Shown: in pieces, positions 42,829 through 50,245 of the stretch
Position numbering within the stretch: the stretch's first letter is position 1
How the letters are laid out: every line of letters starts with the position of its first letter
Assembly (NCBI GenBank): GCA_022790615.1
Contig: JAAVXK010000064.1
Coordinates: forward strand, 1-50,245
DNA length: 50,245 nucleotides
DNA from: Lachnospiraceae bacterium
Lineage (GTDB): Bacteria > Bacillota > Clostridia > Lachnospirales > Lachnospiraceae
Reading direction: 5' to 3'
The notes under the pieces: model-generated
Told to the model about the DNA's origin: nothing
The model's database searches: none
Seen by the model: the letters and a program-made list of their open reading frames with translations, nothing else
Position numbers and translations under genes: made by a program

Positions 42829-43290
42829 TTACGCTTTTTTTGCATCCTTTAAAGTATTCATAAATATTTCATGCATTTCAGGCAGTTTCTTTTTTATCGA
42901 GACGGGTCTGAAATCAGTATCAACAAAACAGTGCGCGCTTGTACCGGTCACCCTAAGTCCGGTATGCGCCTCATCCCATATCTCATAACAAAGCTTCATC
43001 CTCACCCCGTTGTAATAGACGAGTTTTGTAATAATGCTTACTTTCTCACCAAACCTGCACGGCAGCTTATAGTCGCAGCTTACCGACAATACCGGTATCA
43101 TAACGCCCTGCTCCTCTATCTTTGCATACGGATAACCGAGACAGTCCAAAAGATATGTCCTTGCCTCCTCAAACCATCTTATATAATTAGAATGGTGTAC
43201 AACTTTCATCATATCAGTCTCATAATAATTAACTTCCCTTATATATACACAATCTATAGTTTCATCCAGACACTGCTCATTATATTTCAT
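42829..43290 (-). CDS. Hotdog-fold acyl-CoA thioesterase (YbgC/FadM type)
   Basis: 153 residues of the 4HBT family. The active-site segment is YYETDMMKVVHHSNYIRWFEEAR with the aspartate where YbgC-type enzymes have theirs. A second strand region (CDYKLPCRFGEKVSIIT) is typical. The enzyme hydrolyses acyl-CoA or acyl-ACP; chain length is unknown. ATG at 43290 is chosen because GGAG lies 6 bases ahead; an ATG four codons upstream has nothing. It converges on prmA. Confidence 0.85.
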   Translation of the reverse strand: MKYNEQCLDETIDCVYIREVNYYETDMMKVVHHSNYIRWFEEARTYLLDCLGYPYAKIEEQGVMIPVLSVSCDYKLPCRFGEKVSIITKLVYYNGVRMKLCYEIWDEAHTGLRVTGTSAHCFVDTDFRPVSIKKKLPEMHEIFMNTLKDAKKA

Positions 43291-43316
43291 AGTACGCTCC
43301 ATAATCTGCGCCCGGC

Positions 43317-43348
43317 CTCAAGCGAACATGCATGTATTTTCACTTGAG
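43317..43348. repeat. Inverted repeat upstream of the thioesterase gene
   Basis: CTCAAG (43317-43322) pairs with CTTGAG (43343-43348), with GAA/TTT-type extensions inside. It is in the leader of the thioesterase gene and after the ABC operon. Function unknown; it could end the ABC transcript or bind a regulator. Confidence 0.4.
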
Positions 43349-43397
43349 ACACAAAACACATCCCTTTCTTTCAATATTAAGTTTACATACTACCGTG

Positions 43398-44363
43398 TCA
43401 GCCCATCATATTCTCTGTCTCCGGTTTATCTATTACAATCTTACCATCCCTGACTTCAAGCTTAACCTTATTTCCTGCTACGCCTATCTCGTCCAGCAGC
43501 TCCTTCGGAATCTGAACCCGCCCGGCGCGGTCAAGCACTGCGTATTCCTCCTGTGTCTCAATACTACCCCAGTCAAGCGACATATCATTGAGTTTATTGA
43601 TATAATCCTCCTTAATTATACGCTCGCTGCTTGTCTTCCCATCGCGGATTGACACGACTCTGTTCACCTTTTTGGCAAGGGTCTTGTCATGCGTCACTAT
43701 AACGATTGTCACCCCAAGCTGCTCATTTAATTCCCGGAACATGTCAAGTATGTAATCGGCAGTATTACGGTCAACCGAACCCGTAGGCTCGTCTGCAAGC
43801 AGGAGCTTTGGATTGTTGGCAAGCGCAATCGCTATTGCAATTCTCTGCTGTTCACCGCCGGACAACTGGCTGAGCCTGCTGTTCTTTCTATGGCTTAACC
43901 CAACAAGTGCAAGAAGCTGCGCCGCACGCTCCTTCCTCGCCGACTCCCCGGAAAACAGCATAGGGGTCATTATATTCTCCCATGCGGTAAGGTACGGCAG
44001 CAGGTTTCTGGCATTGTTCTGCCATACAAAACCAACCGTGTTCTTCTTATACTCCACAAGCTGCTTCTCGGTCATACGAAACAGATTCTTTCCGTCAACA
44101 TATAACTTACCCGCACTCGGCCTGTCAAGCCCCCCAATCATATTAAGAAAGGTCGACTTGCCGCTTCCGCTGTTACCGATAATCGCCATAAGCTCCTTCC
44201 TGCCGACTTCAAGGTCAAGCCCCTGCAGCGCAAGAACTTCCAGGTCTTTTGTCTTGTATATCTTCACAAGGTTGTCACACACGATCATCTTATCAGAATC
44301 CGGTGTAGAATTATTATAATCTTCGTTATTGTTATTTTTCGAGCTTTTGGGCAATTCTTCCAT
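43398..44363 (-). CDS. ABC transporter ATPase with C-terminal AbrB/MazE-like domain
   Basis: 321 residues from ATG 44363. The ATPase is of the MacB/LolD type: Walker A GNSGSGKS (63-70), signature LSGGE (167-171), Walker B LLLADE (187-192), switch histidine in VTHD. Residues 272-312 (EEYAVLDRAGRVQIPKELLD, then EIGVAGNKVKLEVRDGKI) match the swapped-hairpin AbrB/MazE DNA-binding fold. The start overlaps the preceding ATPase gene by 32 bases. A TTG at 44354 is better spaced from GGAGG than the ATG. Last gene of the export operon. The tail may be a regulatory, dimerisation or DNA-binding module. Confidence 0.87.
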   Translation of the reverse strand: MEELPKSSKNNNNEDYNNSTPDSDKMIVCDNLVKIYKTKDLEVLALQGLDLEVGRKELMAIIGNSGSGKSTFLNMIGGLDRPSAGKLYVDGKNLFRMTEKQLVEYKKNTVGFVWQNNARNLLPYLTAWENIMTPMLFSGESARKERAAQLLALVGLSHRKNSRLSQLSGGEQQRIAIAIALANNPKLLLADEPTGSVDRNTADYILDMFRELNEQLGVTIVIVTHDKTLAKKVNRVVSIRDGKTSSERIIKEDYINKLNDMSLDWGSIETQEEYAVLDRAGRVQIPKELLDEIGVAGNKVKLEVRDGKIVIDKPETENMMG

Positions 44364-45015
44364 CCTCCAATTCGTATATACATTCCGCCGCTTCCATAAG
44401 GCCCGTGTCATGCGTCGTCATCACTATTGTTACGCCCTCGTTTTCAACAAGGTTTCTGAATATCCTTACAACCTGTATTCCCGTGTTTGTATCAAGCTCC
44501 GCCGTAGGCTCGTCTGCAAATATAACTTCGGGCCTGTGCGCTATCGCCCTCGCAATAGCGACCCTCTGCTGTTCTCCGCCTGAAAGCTCGTGCGGCATAT
44601 GTTTCATCCTCTTCGCAAGCCCTACCATCTCAAGGCATTTCATCGCCCTCTCCTTTTTATTTCCCTTACAGCCCGCAAGCCTTAGCGCAAACTCAACATT
44701 TTCATACGCGTTCATCATCGGTATCAGCGCAACCGACTGGAATACAAATCCTATTTTTTCCTTTCGTATACGTTCCCTCCTATTTTCAGGAAGCGCCGCT
44801 ATATTTTCATTTTCAAATATAACTTCTCCCGATTTTGGATAATCAAGACCGCCAAGTATATTCATAAGGGTAGTCTTGCCCGAGCCGGAACGTCCTCTCA
44901 ATATCGTTAACTTTTTTTCAGGCACGTCTATATTAATATCTTTAAGTGCAATGAATTCTCCTGCCGGTACAGGAAAACTCTGTACAACGTTTTTTGTCTG
45001 AATTATCATTCCCAT
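44332..45015 (-). CDS. ABC transporter ATPase (MacB/LolD type)
   Basis: 227 residues from ATG 45015. Walker A GRSGSGKT (41-48), Q-loop FVFQSVALIPMMNAYENV, signature LSGGE (144-148), Walker B VIFADEP (164-170) and switch THD. This is the type that powers FtsX-fold permeases in mechanotransmission exporters. GGGGAGG lies 9 bases ahead, at the end of the permease gene, whose stop is only a few bases upstream. It shares the operon with a second, non-identical ATPase, so the two may form a heterodimer with the single long permease. Confidence 0.93.
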   Translation of the reverse strand: MGMIIQTKNVVQSFPVPAGEFIALKDINIDVPEKKLTILRGRSGSGKTTLMNILGGLDYPKSGEVIFENENIAALPENRRERIRKEKIGFVFQSVALIPMMNAYENVEFALRLAGCKGNKKERAMKCLEMVGLAKRMKHMPHELSGGEQQRVAIARAIAHRPEVIFADEPTAELDTNTGIQVVRIFRNLVENEGVTIVMTTHDTGLMEAAECIYELEDGRIAQKLEK

Positions 45016-45019
45016 CGGC

Positions 45020-47869
45020 CTAGTCCTCCCCAAGCTTAAATGACTGTGATATCTTGATTTTTGATATAAGCAGGCCAAGTATAACCATACATATACATAT
45101 AACCGCGCCCACAACTCCAAACAGTCTTATCATATCTATCTGCTTTCTCACTACGACAAGCGGCACTACCTGTTCCGCCGCCGAATAACAGATCTGCACT
45201 ATCGGAACAAACCACGCAGACGCCGCCATGCCGAGCGCAGCTCCAATTGCAACGGATATGCCTGAACTGAATATCTGTTCATTTATTAGCATCTGTATAA
45301 TTCCGCTCTTTTTCATGCCCATGGCTCTGAAAACGCCGAACAAAAGCTCACGCTGCCTTATGGACAATATCCAGTATATTAAAAATCCTACGCTGCACAG
45401 TATAAGAACAACTATGAAGCTCATTGTCAGAATACCGTTCGTTCCCTGAAACAGCGTATCGTTCCTGACGCTGACTTTCTCAGCCTCCGAGTCTTTGAAC
45501 ATGGTAAATTTCGTCCCCGACTCCTCCGCGAACGCATATACGGCTTTGGAGGAACCGCTCATCTTGAGCCAGAGCTGGTATGGGCGTACCCCCATTAGTT
45601 CCTGAACCGAAGCCAGATTTGCTAGAACGAGGTAGTTGTCCTTTTTATCCAGTACTCCGTCTTCATTGACCATGTATACTTCCGGCAAATAAGAAGGCCA
45701 ATACTCAACGAATCCATATACTATGACGCTGGCTTCCATGCCATCTTCCGTAGTATATTTGAATGAATCACCTACATTATACCCCTGCTTTGTGTGAAAA
45801 TTCATTGACAGTATTACGGCATCCGACCTTGTCGAAAGGACATTTAGATACGTATTAATATGTTCGGGGAGAAGACTCTCTTTAAACTTGACAGTTTCTC
45901 CAAATTCCTTTGTATTGATTGCCATGAGTTCCGTCTGTATATCTTCAGCGTCTCTTGAAGCCTTCTTGACATTAATCTGCTCCTTATATACCCTCGCTAT
46001 GGATTCCACGCCTTCAATGTTAAGAAATCTTGTGCTGTCAGGTTCAATATATACGAGTTCCGGCACCGCAGAGTTTTCAGACTTTTCATCAACATTTCCG
46101 CTCCTCTTCATCCACTCTATATATGCGGAGTTATCTTCCCATACTTCCTGCAGCACGACGTCGGCGCCATTAGCATAATCAATAGAGTCTCCGGCGTTTG
46201 ACAGTATTGTCCTTGCAAATGTCGCGTTATATATTCCAAGGGCGACTGTAAGAATGAGAAATACCATCATGAACTTCTGCTTCACCCCGTTTCTGATTAT
46301 ATGAAGGAACGATGCAAACATTGCCGGCCTCCAGAACTTTACCCCGGCAGCATACACAATTCTCACAATCAACGGCTGTATTCGGAGCGCGACAAGCCCT
46401 CCGCTTATAATAAAAAGCGACGCGCACAAACATAACATCGGGTCAATCTGCTTACCCGACAGCATATCCGCCATAATTACATCTTTTCTTTCGTTAAGGG
46501 AATATAGGCCATACAGCGAGACGGCAAACAAAATAACATCCAGATATACTTTTTGCCACAACGATTTGCGACGTTTATTTTTCCGGTGTTTTATGTTGAC
46601 GATTGACACGTTGGAATCAAGCATAACCGGAAGAACCATAACCGCTGTCGATATACAGGCGGCCAAAAGACAATACAGGAACACGCTGACGTCAGGCAGA
46701 ATTCGCAGACTGCTTCTATGTACAAATTCAAGAAAACCGTTCGCCGAGCCGAGTACCGTGCACATGAATATTCCGAGCGGAACGCCAATTACAACGCTTA
46801 TTCCGGTAAGAATTACCGACTGCAGAAGATAGATTGCTATAATCTGCTTTTTACCCGCGCCTCTGCTCTTTAACAGGGCTATCTCATTCTGTTCAAGTTC
46901 AAGCATCTGTCTTGAAATCATGAATATAAATGCGCACAGCAGCACAAATACAGGAACCTGCAGGACAAGCAGCGTGGTAAGACTCTTCTGCTCGGACAGC
47001 CTGAAATCTTTTAATATCGGCAGATACTGCTCCCCCACTACCCTTGCGCCCCTCATATTATACCGGCCGCTTATTTCCTCCGTCTTTTTTATTATATCTT
47101 CTACATGCGACGGTATAATACGTGAATAATCAAAGAAAAGATACCACAATGCATCAATCTCAAGAGAAGGATTGTCCGTATTGACAAAACTTTTTTCAAA
47201 CAGGTCAAAAGATATAAAACATTCCGACTCATACATGGAAGGGTCTTTAATCCAATATTCATCTTTCTGTTCACTGTTTTTGAACACGCCGACAATCTTT
47301 ACTTTGAGAGGATTACCAGACGCATCGTTTTTATCCTTAAATTCCACAACCTCATCTAATATGTAATTGTTGCTGATTAACATATTCTGGCTGACAACCG
47401 CCTCATATATCCCGTCAACCGTCTCGCCATTGTACATCCTGCCTGCAATTATGGAGGCGTGTTCATCAAGACCGCTAAGAGCCGCAACCTTTATGGAATG
47501 GCTTCTCTTGTTGTCTTCTCTCTGCAGTACGGAAATTGCAGAACCCTTAGGGGTCGACATATAACGCACGCAGTCTGTCTGGTCAAAACCTATTGTGTCA
47601 GATAAGTTTTCTACAAGACCCGTCATCTCGACATATGAGTCCGCGCCCGTCTCTCCTCTTGAAATATAACTCTCCGCAAGTACGTATGCCGGGTATTTTC
47701 CTTCTGAGACAATGTAATCACTGAATTGTTTTGTAAGCATCCTTTGCAGCGACGCACTTTTGTACATGGGATTGCTGCAGGCGATTGCCATTAACAAAAC
47801 GTTACCTATGAGCAGGCATACGACCATCCATTTCTTATGTATAATCTTCTGCATCATAAATCTGAACAT
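45020..47869 (-). CDS. Large FtsX-type ABC permease
   Basis: 949 residues from ATG 47869, preceded by GGGTGAT. An N-terminal helix (KWMVVCLLIGNVLLMAIACS), a large extracytoplasmic region, then helices with the FtsX pattern (LLVLQVPVFVLLCAFIFMIS, then QNEIALLKSRGAGKKQIIAI). A second half repeats this layout: helix near residue 520, another extracytoplasmic region, then FIVVLILCSVGFLIYWILSI and RELLFGVFRAMGMKKSGIIQ. The duplication means one chain can supply both halves of the transporter. It lies 19 bases behind the second fusion-protein gene. Cargo is unknown: peptides, lipids or lipoproteins are usual for the class. Confidence 0.9.
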   Translation of the reverse strand: MFRFMMQKIIHKKWMVVCLLIGNVLLMAIACSNPMYKSASLQRMLTKQFSDYIVSEGKYPAYVLAESYISRGETGADSYVEMTGLVENLSDTIGFDQTDCVRYMSTPKGSAISVLQREDNKRSHSIKVAALSGLDEHASIIAGRMYNGETVDGIYEAVVSQNMLISNNYILDEVVEFKDKNDASGNPLKVKIVGVFKNSEQKDEYWIKDPSMYESECFISFDLFEKSFVNTDNPSLEIDALWYLFFDYSRIIPSHVEDIIKKTEEISGRYNMRGARVVGEQYLPILKDFRLSEQKSLTTLLVLQVPVFVLLCAFIFMISRQMLELEQNEIALLKSRGAGKKQIIAIYLLQSVILTGISVVIGVPLGIFMCTVLGSANGFLEFVHRSSLRILPDVSVFLYCLLAACISTAVMVLPVMLDSNVSIVNIKHRKNKRRKSLWQKVYLDVILFAVSLYGLYSLNERKDVIMADMLSGKQIDPMLCLCASLFIISGGLVALRIQPLIVRIVYAAGVKFWRPAMFASFLHIIRNGVKQKFMMVFLILTVALGIYNATFARTILSNAGDSIDYANGADVVLQEVWEDNSAYIEWMKRSGNVDEKSENSAVPELVYIEPDSTRFLNIEGVESIARVYKEQINVKKASRDAEDIQTELMAINTKEFGETVKFKESLLPEHINTYLNVLSTRSDAVILSMNFHTKQGYNVGDSFKYTTEDGMEASVIVYGFVEYWPSYLPEVYMVNEDGVLDKKDNYLVLANLASVQELMGVRPYQLWLKMSGSSKAVYAFAEESGTKFTMFKDSEAEKVSVRNDTLFQGTNGILTMSFIVVLILCSVGFLIYWILSIRQRELLFGVFRAMGMKKSGIIQMLINEQIFSSGISVAIGAALGMAASAWFVPIVQICYSAAEQVVPLVVVRKQIDMIRLFGVVGAVICICMVILGLLISKIKISQSFKLGED

Positions 47870-47888
47870 AGCATAATCACCCGCCTTT

Positions 47889-49058
47889 CTATTTGAAACA
47901 AACCAGTGTATCTCCTTCGGCCACTCCGCCGCATACACGGTAATATTTACTATTGCTGTCAACAACATTCAAATAACTTTTGTATATCAAATCATTATTT
48001 TTTATATAGACGTACTCGACATCCTCAACATATTTTCCGCCGCCGGTCTTTTCCGTCATTACGGCGTCAACCGGAACAAGCAGGGCGTCCTCCACATATA
48101 TGCCGTCATAACGTACCTTAATGGGATTATTCCAGTCAACTCCCTCCGGCTCGTCCGTCAAACGAACCACGGTCTCGGCTGAGTATTTTCTCGGATTAAG
48201 AATATTGGATGCAGCCATTACCTTTCCCTGCATAGTCACGTCAGCCGCACCGTTCATTCCCTCTACAATAACGGTAACGTCGGAGCCGTATTTCATACCG
48301 CTAACTTCATCTCTGACCGGAATTGCGATATGGTATTTCTCTTTTCCCGAAATCGTCACCATACAGTCTCCTTTGACAAAGCCCTCTTCTTTTTCATTTT
48401 TCTCCACAACGTACCCGCTATGCGTGGCAATAATGGAATTCATTCCATTACGCCTAATCGTATCATTAAGTTCCTCTCTCTCCAAAATAATGGAATCTTC
48501 GGTTTCAGCAAATTTTTCAAGCGTAAGTTTTAGCTTCTTAATCTGAAGCTCCTTAATTTCACGTTCTTTCTTGTCCTTTATTTCTTTCAGCTCATGCTCA
48601 GCCATATTTATCTCAGCCTTCTGGGATTCATACTCGGCCCGGTACTGATTCTCCATGCTTTCAACATCCCTTGTTCGTTCGACAATTTCTATATTGTCAT
48701 ACACCGCTTCGTATGTCGCAAGCACGTCTCCCTTCTTTACCTTATCGCCAACCTCCACAAGAAATTTCACATTGTCAGCATTGTCAGTCTCCATTTCCTC
48801 ATAATACAAGTCCTCATACACTATCTCGCCAATTTCCGATATGCTTTTCCTGAATTCTCCCTTCTCAACCTTATATTCCTTCTGCACGCTTTTTTTTCCA
48901 TCCTTATCGAGGGCATCTCCGTTAAGCGCCGCATGGTACAGATATTCGAAATCTTCCCCGGCGCCGGTCTCCTCTGTAACTTTCTTCTGCCCGCACGCCG
49001 CCAATGCCGGAAGAATGATGCAAAGTATACATAGATAAATCAATTTACGGTTTAACAT
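47889..49058 (-). CDS. Lipoprotein membrane-fusion protein (HlyD-like), second
   Basis: 389 residues from ATG 49058, chosen because AAGGAG lies 9 bases ahead. The lipoprotein signal peptide ends in LPALAAC with the lipobox cysteine near residue 21. A biotinyl-lipoyl-like half (KFLVEVGDKVKKGDVLATYE), a long coiled coil (QYRAEYESQKAEINMAEHEL, then KEIKDKKEREIKELQIKKLK), the second lipoyl half (GYVVEKNEKEEGFVKGD) and a beta-barrel follow. It is the periplasmic-adaptor type of protein, here in a Gram-positive exporter next to FtsX permease and ATPases. It overlaps the preceding gene by 14 bases. Confidence 0.87.
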   Translation of the reverse strand: MLNRKLIYLCILCIILPALAACGQKKVTEETGAGEDFEYLYHAALNGDALDKDGKKSVQKEYKVEKGEFRKSISEIGEIVYEDLYYEEMETDNADNVKFLVEVGDKVKKGDVLATYEAVYDNIEIVERTRDVESMENQYRAEYESQKAEINMAEHELKEIKDKKEREIKELQIKKLKLTLEKFAETEDSIILEREELNDTIRRNGMNSIIATHSGYVVEKNEKEEGFVKGDCMVTISGKEKYHIAIPVRDEVSGMKYGSDVTVIVEGMNGAADVTMQGKVMAASNILNPRKYSAETVVRLTDEPEGVDWNNPIKVRYDGIYVEDALLVPVDAVMTEKTGGGKYVEDVEYVYIKNNDLIYKSYLNVVDSNSKYYRVCGGVAEGDTLVCFK

Positions 49059-50163
49059 ATACTTCATCTCCTTCCTCAAGCCCGCTTACAATCTCAACAT
49101 ACGAAGAATTCACAATTCCTTTCTTTACCTCTGTCAGAACTCTGCGTCCATTCTCATTTTTATACACATAGCTTATTTCGTCGTCAGTATATACCGCGTT
49201 GACCGGCAGAAGCAACACATTGCTTCCGCTATTGTCTTCCAGACACAAATCAACATATGTGCCGATATTAATTGAAACCCGGTCCTCTTTAAAATCATAA
49301 TACGAATACGGCTTTATATCTGACTCAAGCATATCCGTTACATCCGTGGTATCGTACGCACGCATTGCCACTTCATATTCATTCCCGTTATATTTGATAT
49401 AGCATCTTTTTGCCCTAAGATATGTGCTGCTGTTAACGAACGAGCCTCGAATATATTTCAGCCCCTCATCCGACACGGCAATCACAGATTCGCCGGTAAC
49501 AACGGAGCGTCCTTTTTTTATACCTACATAGCTGACAATTCCGTCCATGGTTGATGTAATGTAATACTTGGCGGAATCATCATTAATTAATTTCTTCTTT
49601 CTGCGAAGCTGTGCAAGCTCAATTTCCTGCATTTCCTTTTGATTGAGAAGATTCTGCTCGGCAATAGTAATATCGGCCTTCTTAATCTCAAGTTCCTTCT
49701 CGGTCTCTTTCTTTTCTTTGCCCGAGGTTTTCTTTACCTTATCCTGAAGCAGTTCCTTTTCAAGCTTCAGGATCTTTATGTCATACGTAAGCGCCAGATT
49801 TTCAACGGCATTGCTTTTTTTAGCGGCATCCAGTTCATTTTCTATATCTTTCTGTTCCTGGTTGTCGGCGCCTGCGGTAAGAACGGCAAGCCTGTCCCCC
49901 TTTTTTACGCGGTCACCCTCTTTCACATATACAGTATCAACTTCTCCGTCCATTTCAAATGAAAGTTCCTCTGTATAAGGAATTATTTCCGCCGTGTATA
50001 TTTCGGTATTATCAATATCTCCAATTTCAGCCCTTACCGTATTGCCTGCGGACATTACCGGTGTGAGAAGCTCGGGCGCAGCTGCCGCATCGTCCTGTTT
50101 TCCACAAGCGGTTAAAGCCATGCAGGCACACAGACAGGCTAGAATATGTACTTTTTTATTCAT
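49045..50163 (-). CDS. Lipoprotein membrane-fusion protein (HlyD-like), first
   Basis: 372 residues. The lipoprotein signal peptide ends ALTAC with the lipobox cysteine at residue 20. Lipoyl-like halves are EMDGEVDTVYVKEGDRVKKG and GIVSYVGIKKGRSVVTGESV, separated by a coiled-coil hairpin (about residues 100-195, very Lys/Glu rich), then a beta-barrel and a membrane-proximal domain (LLLPVNAVYTDDEISYVYKN). It has the same plan as the next gene but clearly different sequence. Both need LspA, encoded at 37960-38430, for maturation. AAGGAG precedes the ATG. First gene of the operon. Confidence 0.88.
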   Translation of the reverse strand: MNKKVHILACLCACMALTACGKQDDAAAAPELLTPVMSAGNTVRAEIGDIDNTEIYTAEIIPYTEELSFEMDGEVDTVYVKEGDRVKKGDRLAVLTAGADNQEQKDIENELDAAKKSNAVENLALTYDIKILKLEKELLQDKVKKTSGKEKKETEKELEIKKADITIAEQNLLNQKEMQEIELAQLRRKKKLINDDSAKYYITSTMDGIVSYVGIKKGRSVVTGESVIAVSDEGLKYIRGSFVNSSTYLRAKRCYIKYNGNEYEVAMRAYDTTDVTDMLESDIKPYSYYDFKEDRVSINIGTYVDLCLEDNSGSNVLLLPVNAVYTDDEISYVYKNENGRRVLTEVKKGIVNSSYVEIVSGLEEGDEVYVKP

Positions 50164-50212
50164 ATTGGCTCCTTTTCATTTTCTGTTTCTGAATTATTAC
50201 TAAGATACAAAG

Positions 50213-50221
50213 ATTATACCA
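50213..50221 (-). promoter_or_regulatory. Promoter of the ABC export operon
   Basis: Minus strand TGGTATAAT (50221-50213) is a perfect extended -10, about 50 bases before the first gene. No good -35 is seen 17 bases upstream, which extended -10 promoters can do without. The window ends 24 bases further, so an upstream regulator gene or site would be outside. Confidence 0.6.
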
Positions 50222-50245
50222 TTCATCTATCTTACGATTACCGAA

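Noticed and set aside
1-50245. CRISPR arrays, tRNA or rRNA genes, complete insertion sequences, prophage genes
   Set aside because: No regularly spaced repeats, no cloverleaf with CCA-side features, no rRNA signatures and no transposase, integrase or phage structural genes were recognised on either strand.

Overview
The window reads as chromosome of a motile, anaerobic Firmicute of the Lachnospiraceae type (Roseburia / Agathobacter / Butyrivibrio-like). This is inferred from a flagellar late-gene block with two flgK paralogs, intracellular hemicellulose enzymes (GH39, CE1-like esterases), strong AGGAGG ribosome sites, a Bacillus-type SOS box before recA, and base composition that looks mid-40s % GC by eye. 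Nearly all genes lie on the minus strand. No rRNA, tRNA, CRISPR array or intact insertion sequence was seen.

Layout. 1-6.3 kb: flagellar block, read right to left as flgM-flgN-flgK-flgK-flgL-fliW (fliW cut by the window edge), with a sigma-28-like promoter before flgM. 6.4-8.6 kb: diaminopimelate decarboxylase and an M23 peptidase. 8.8-12.7 kb: rny, recX, recA and an 80-residue gene. recA carries an SOS box; rny has a hairpin between its Shine-Dalgarno sequence and its start codon. 13.1-17.7 kb: on the plus strand, a KDPG/KHG aldolase fused to a VOC-like domain and two overlapping paralogous esterases, with a SEC-C protein on the minus strand between them. The aldolase/SEC-C gap holds a large imperfect palindrome of about 158 nt. 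17.7-20.2 kb: a methyltransferase and a GH39 beta-xylosidase. 20.2-22.9 kb: a type II restriction-modification pair. Its C5-methyltransferase carries an N-terminal HTH, and its promoter has an inverted repeat over the probable transcription start, followed by a short leader ORF and a terminator-like hairpin.

22.9-28.3 kb: HAD phosphatase, small membrane protein, rarA, a YigZ-family gene and a large secreted Ig-like protein. 28.4-30.9 kb: class A penicillin-binding protein on the plus strand. 30.9-41.2 kb: minus-strand housekeeping genes ygiQ, uvrC, a Cof-type HAD phosphatase, ftsH (with an Asn/Gly-rich N-terminal extension), lspA, a GT2 glycosyltransferase with a helical tail, and recJ. 41.2-43.3 kb: a poorly explained 540-bp gap, prmA and a hotdog thioesterase. 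43.4-50.2 kb: a five-gene export operon of two lipoprotein membrane-fusion proteins, one duplicated FtsX-type permease and two ABC ATPases. The second ATPase carries an AbrB/MazE-like C-terminal domain.

The least conventional items are the AbrB-tailed ATPase in the export operon, the aldolase-VOC fusion, the 158-nt palindrome, and the leader of the restriction-modification operon. All functional statements rest on reading motifs and context; no database search was possible.
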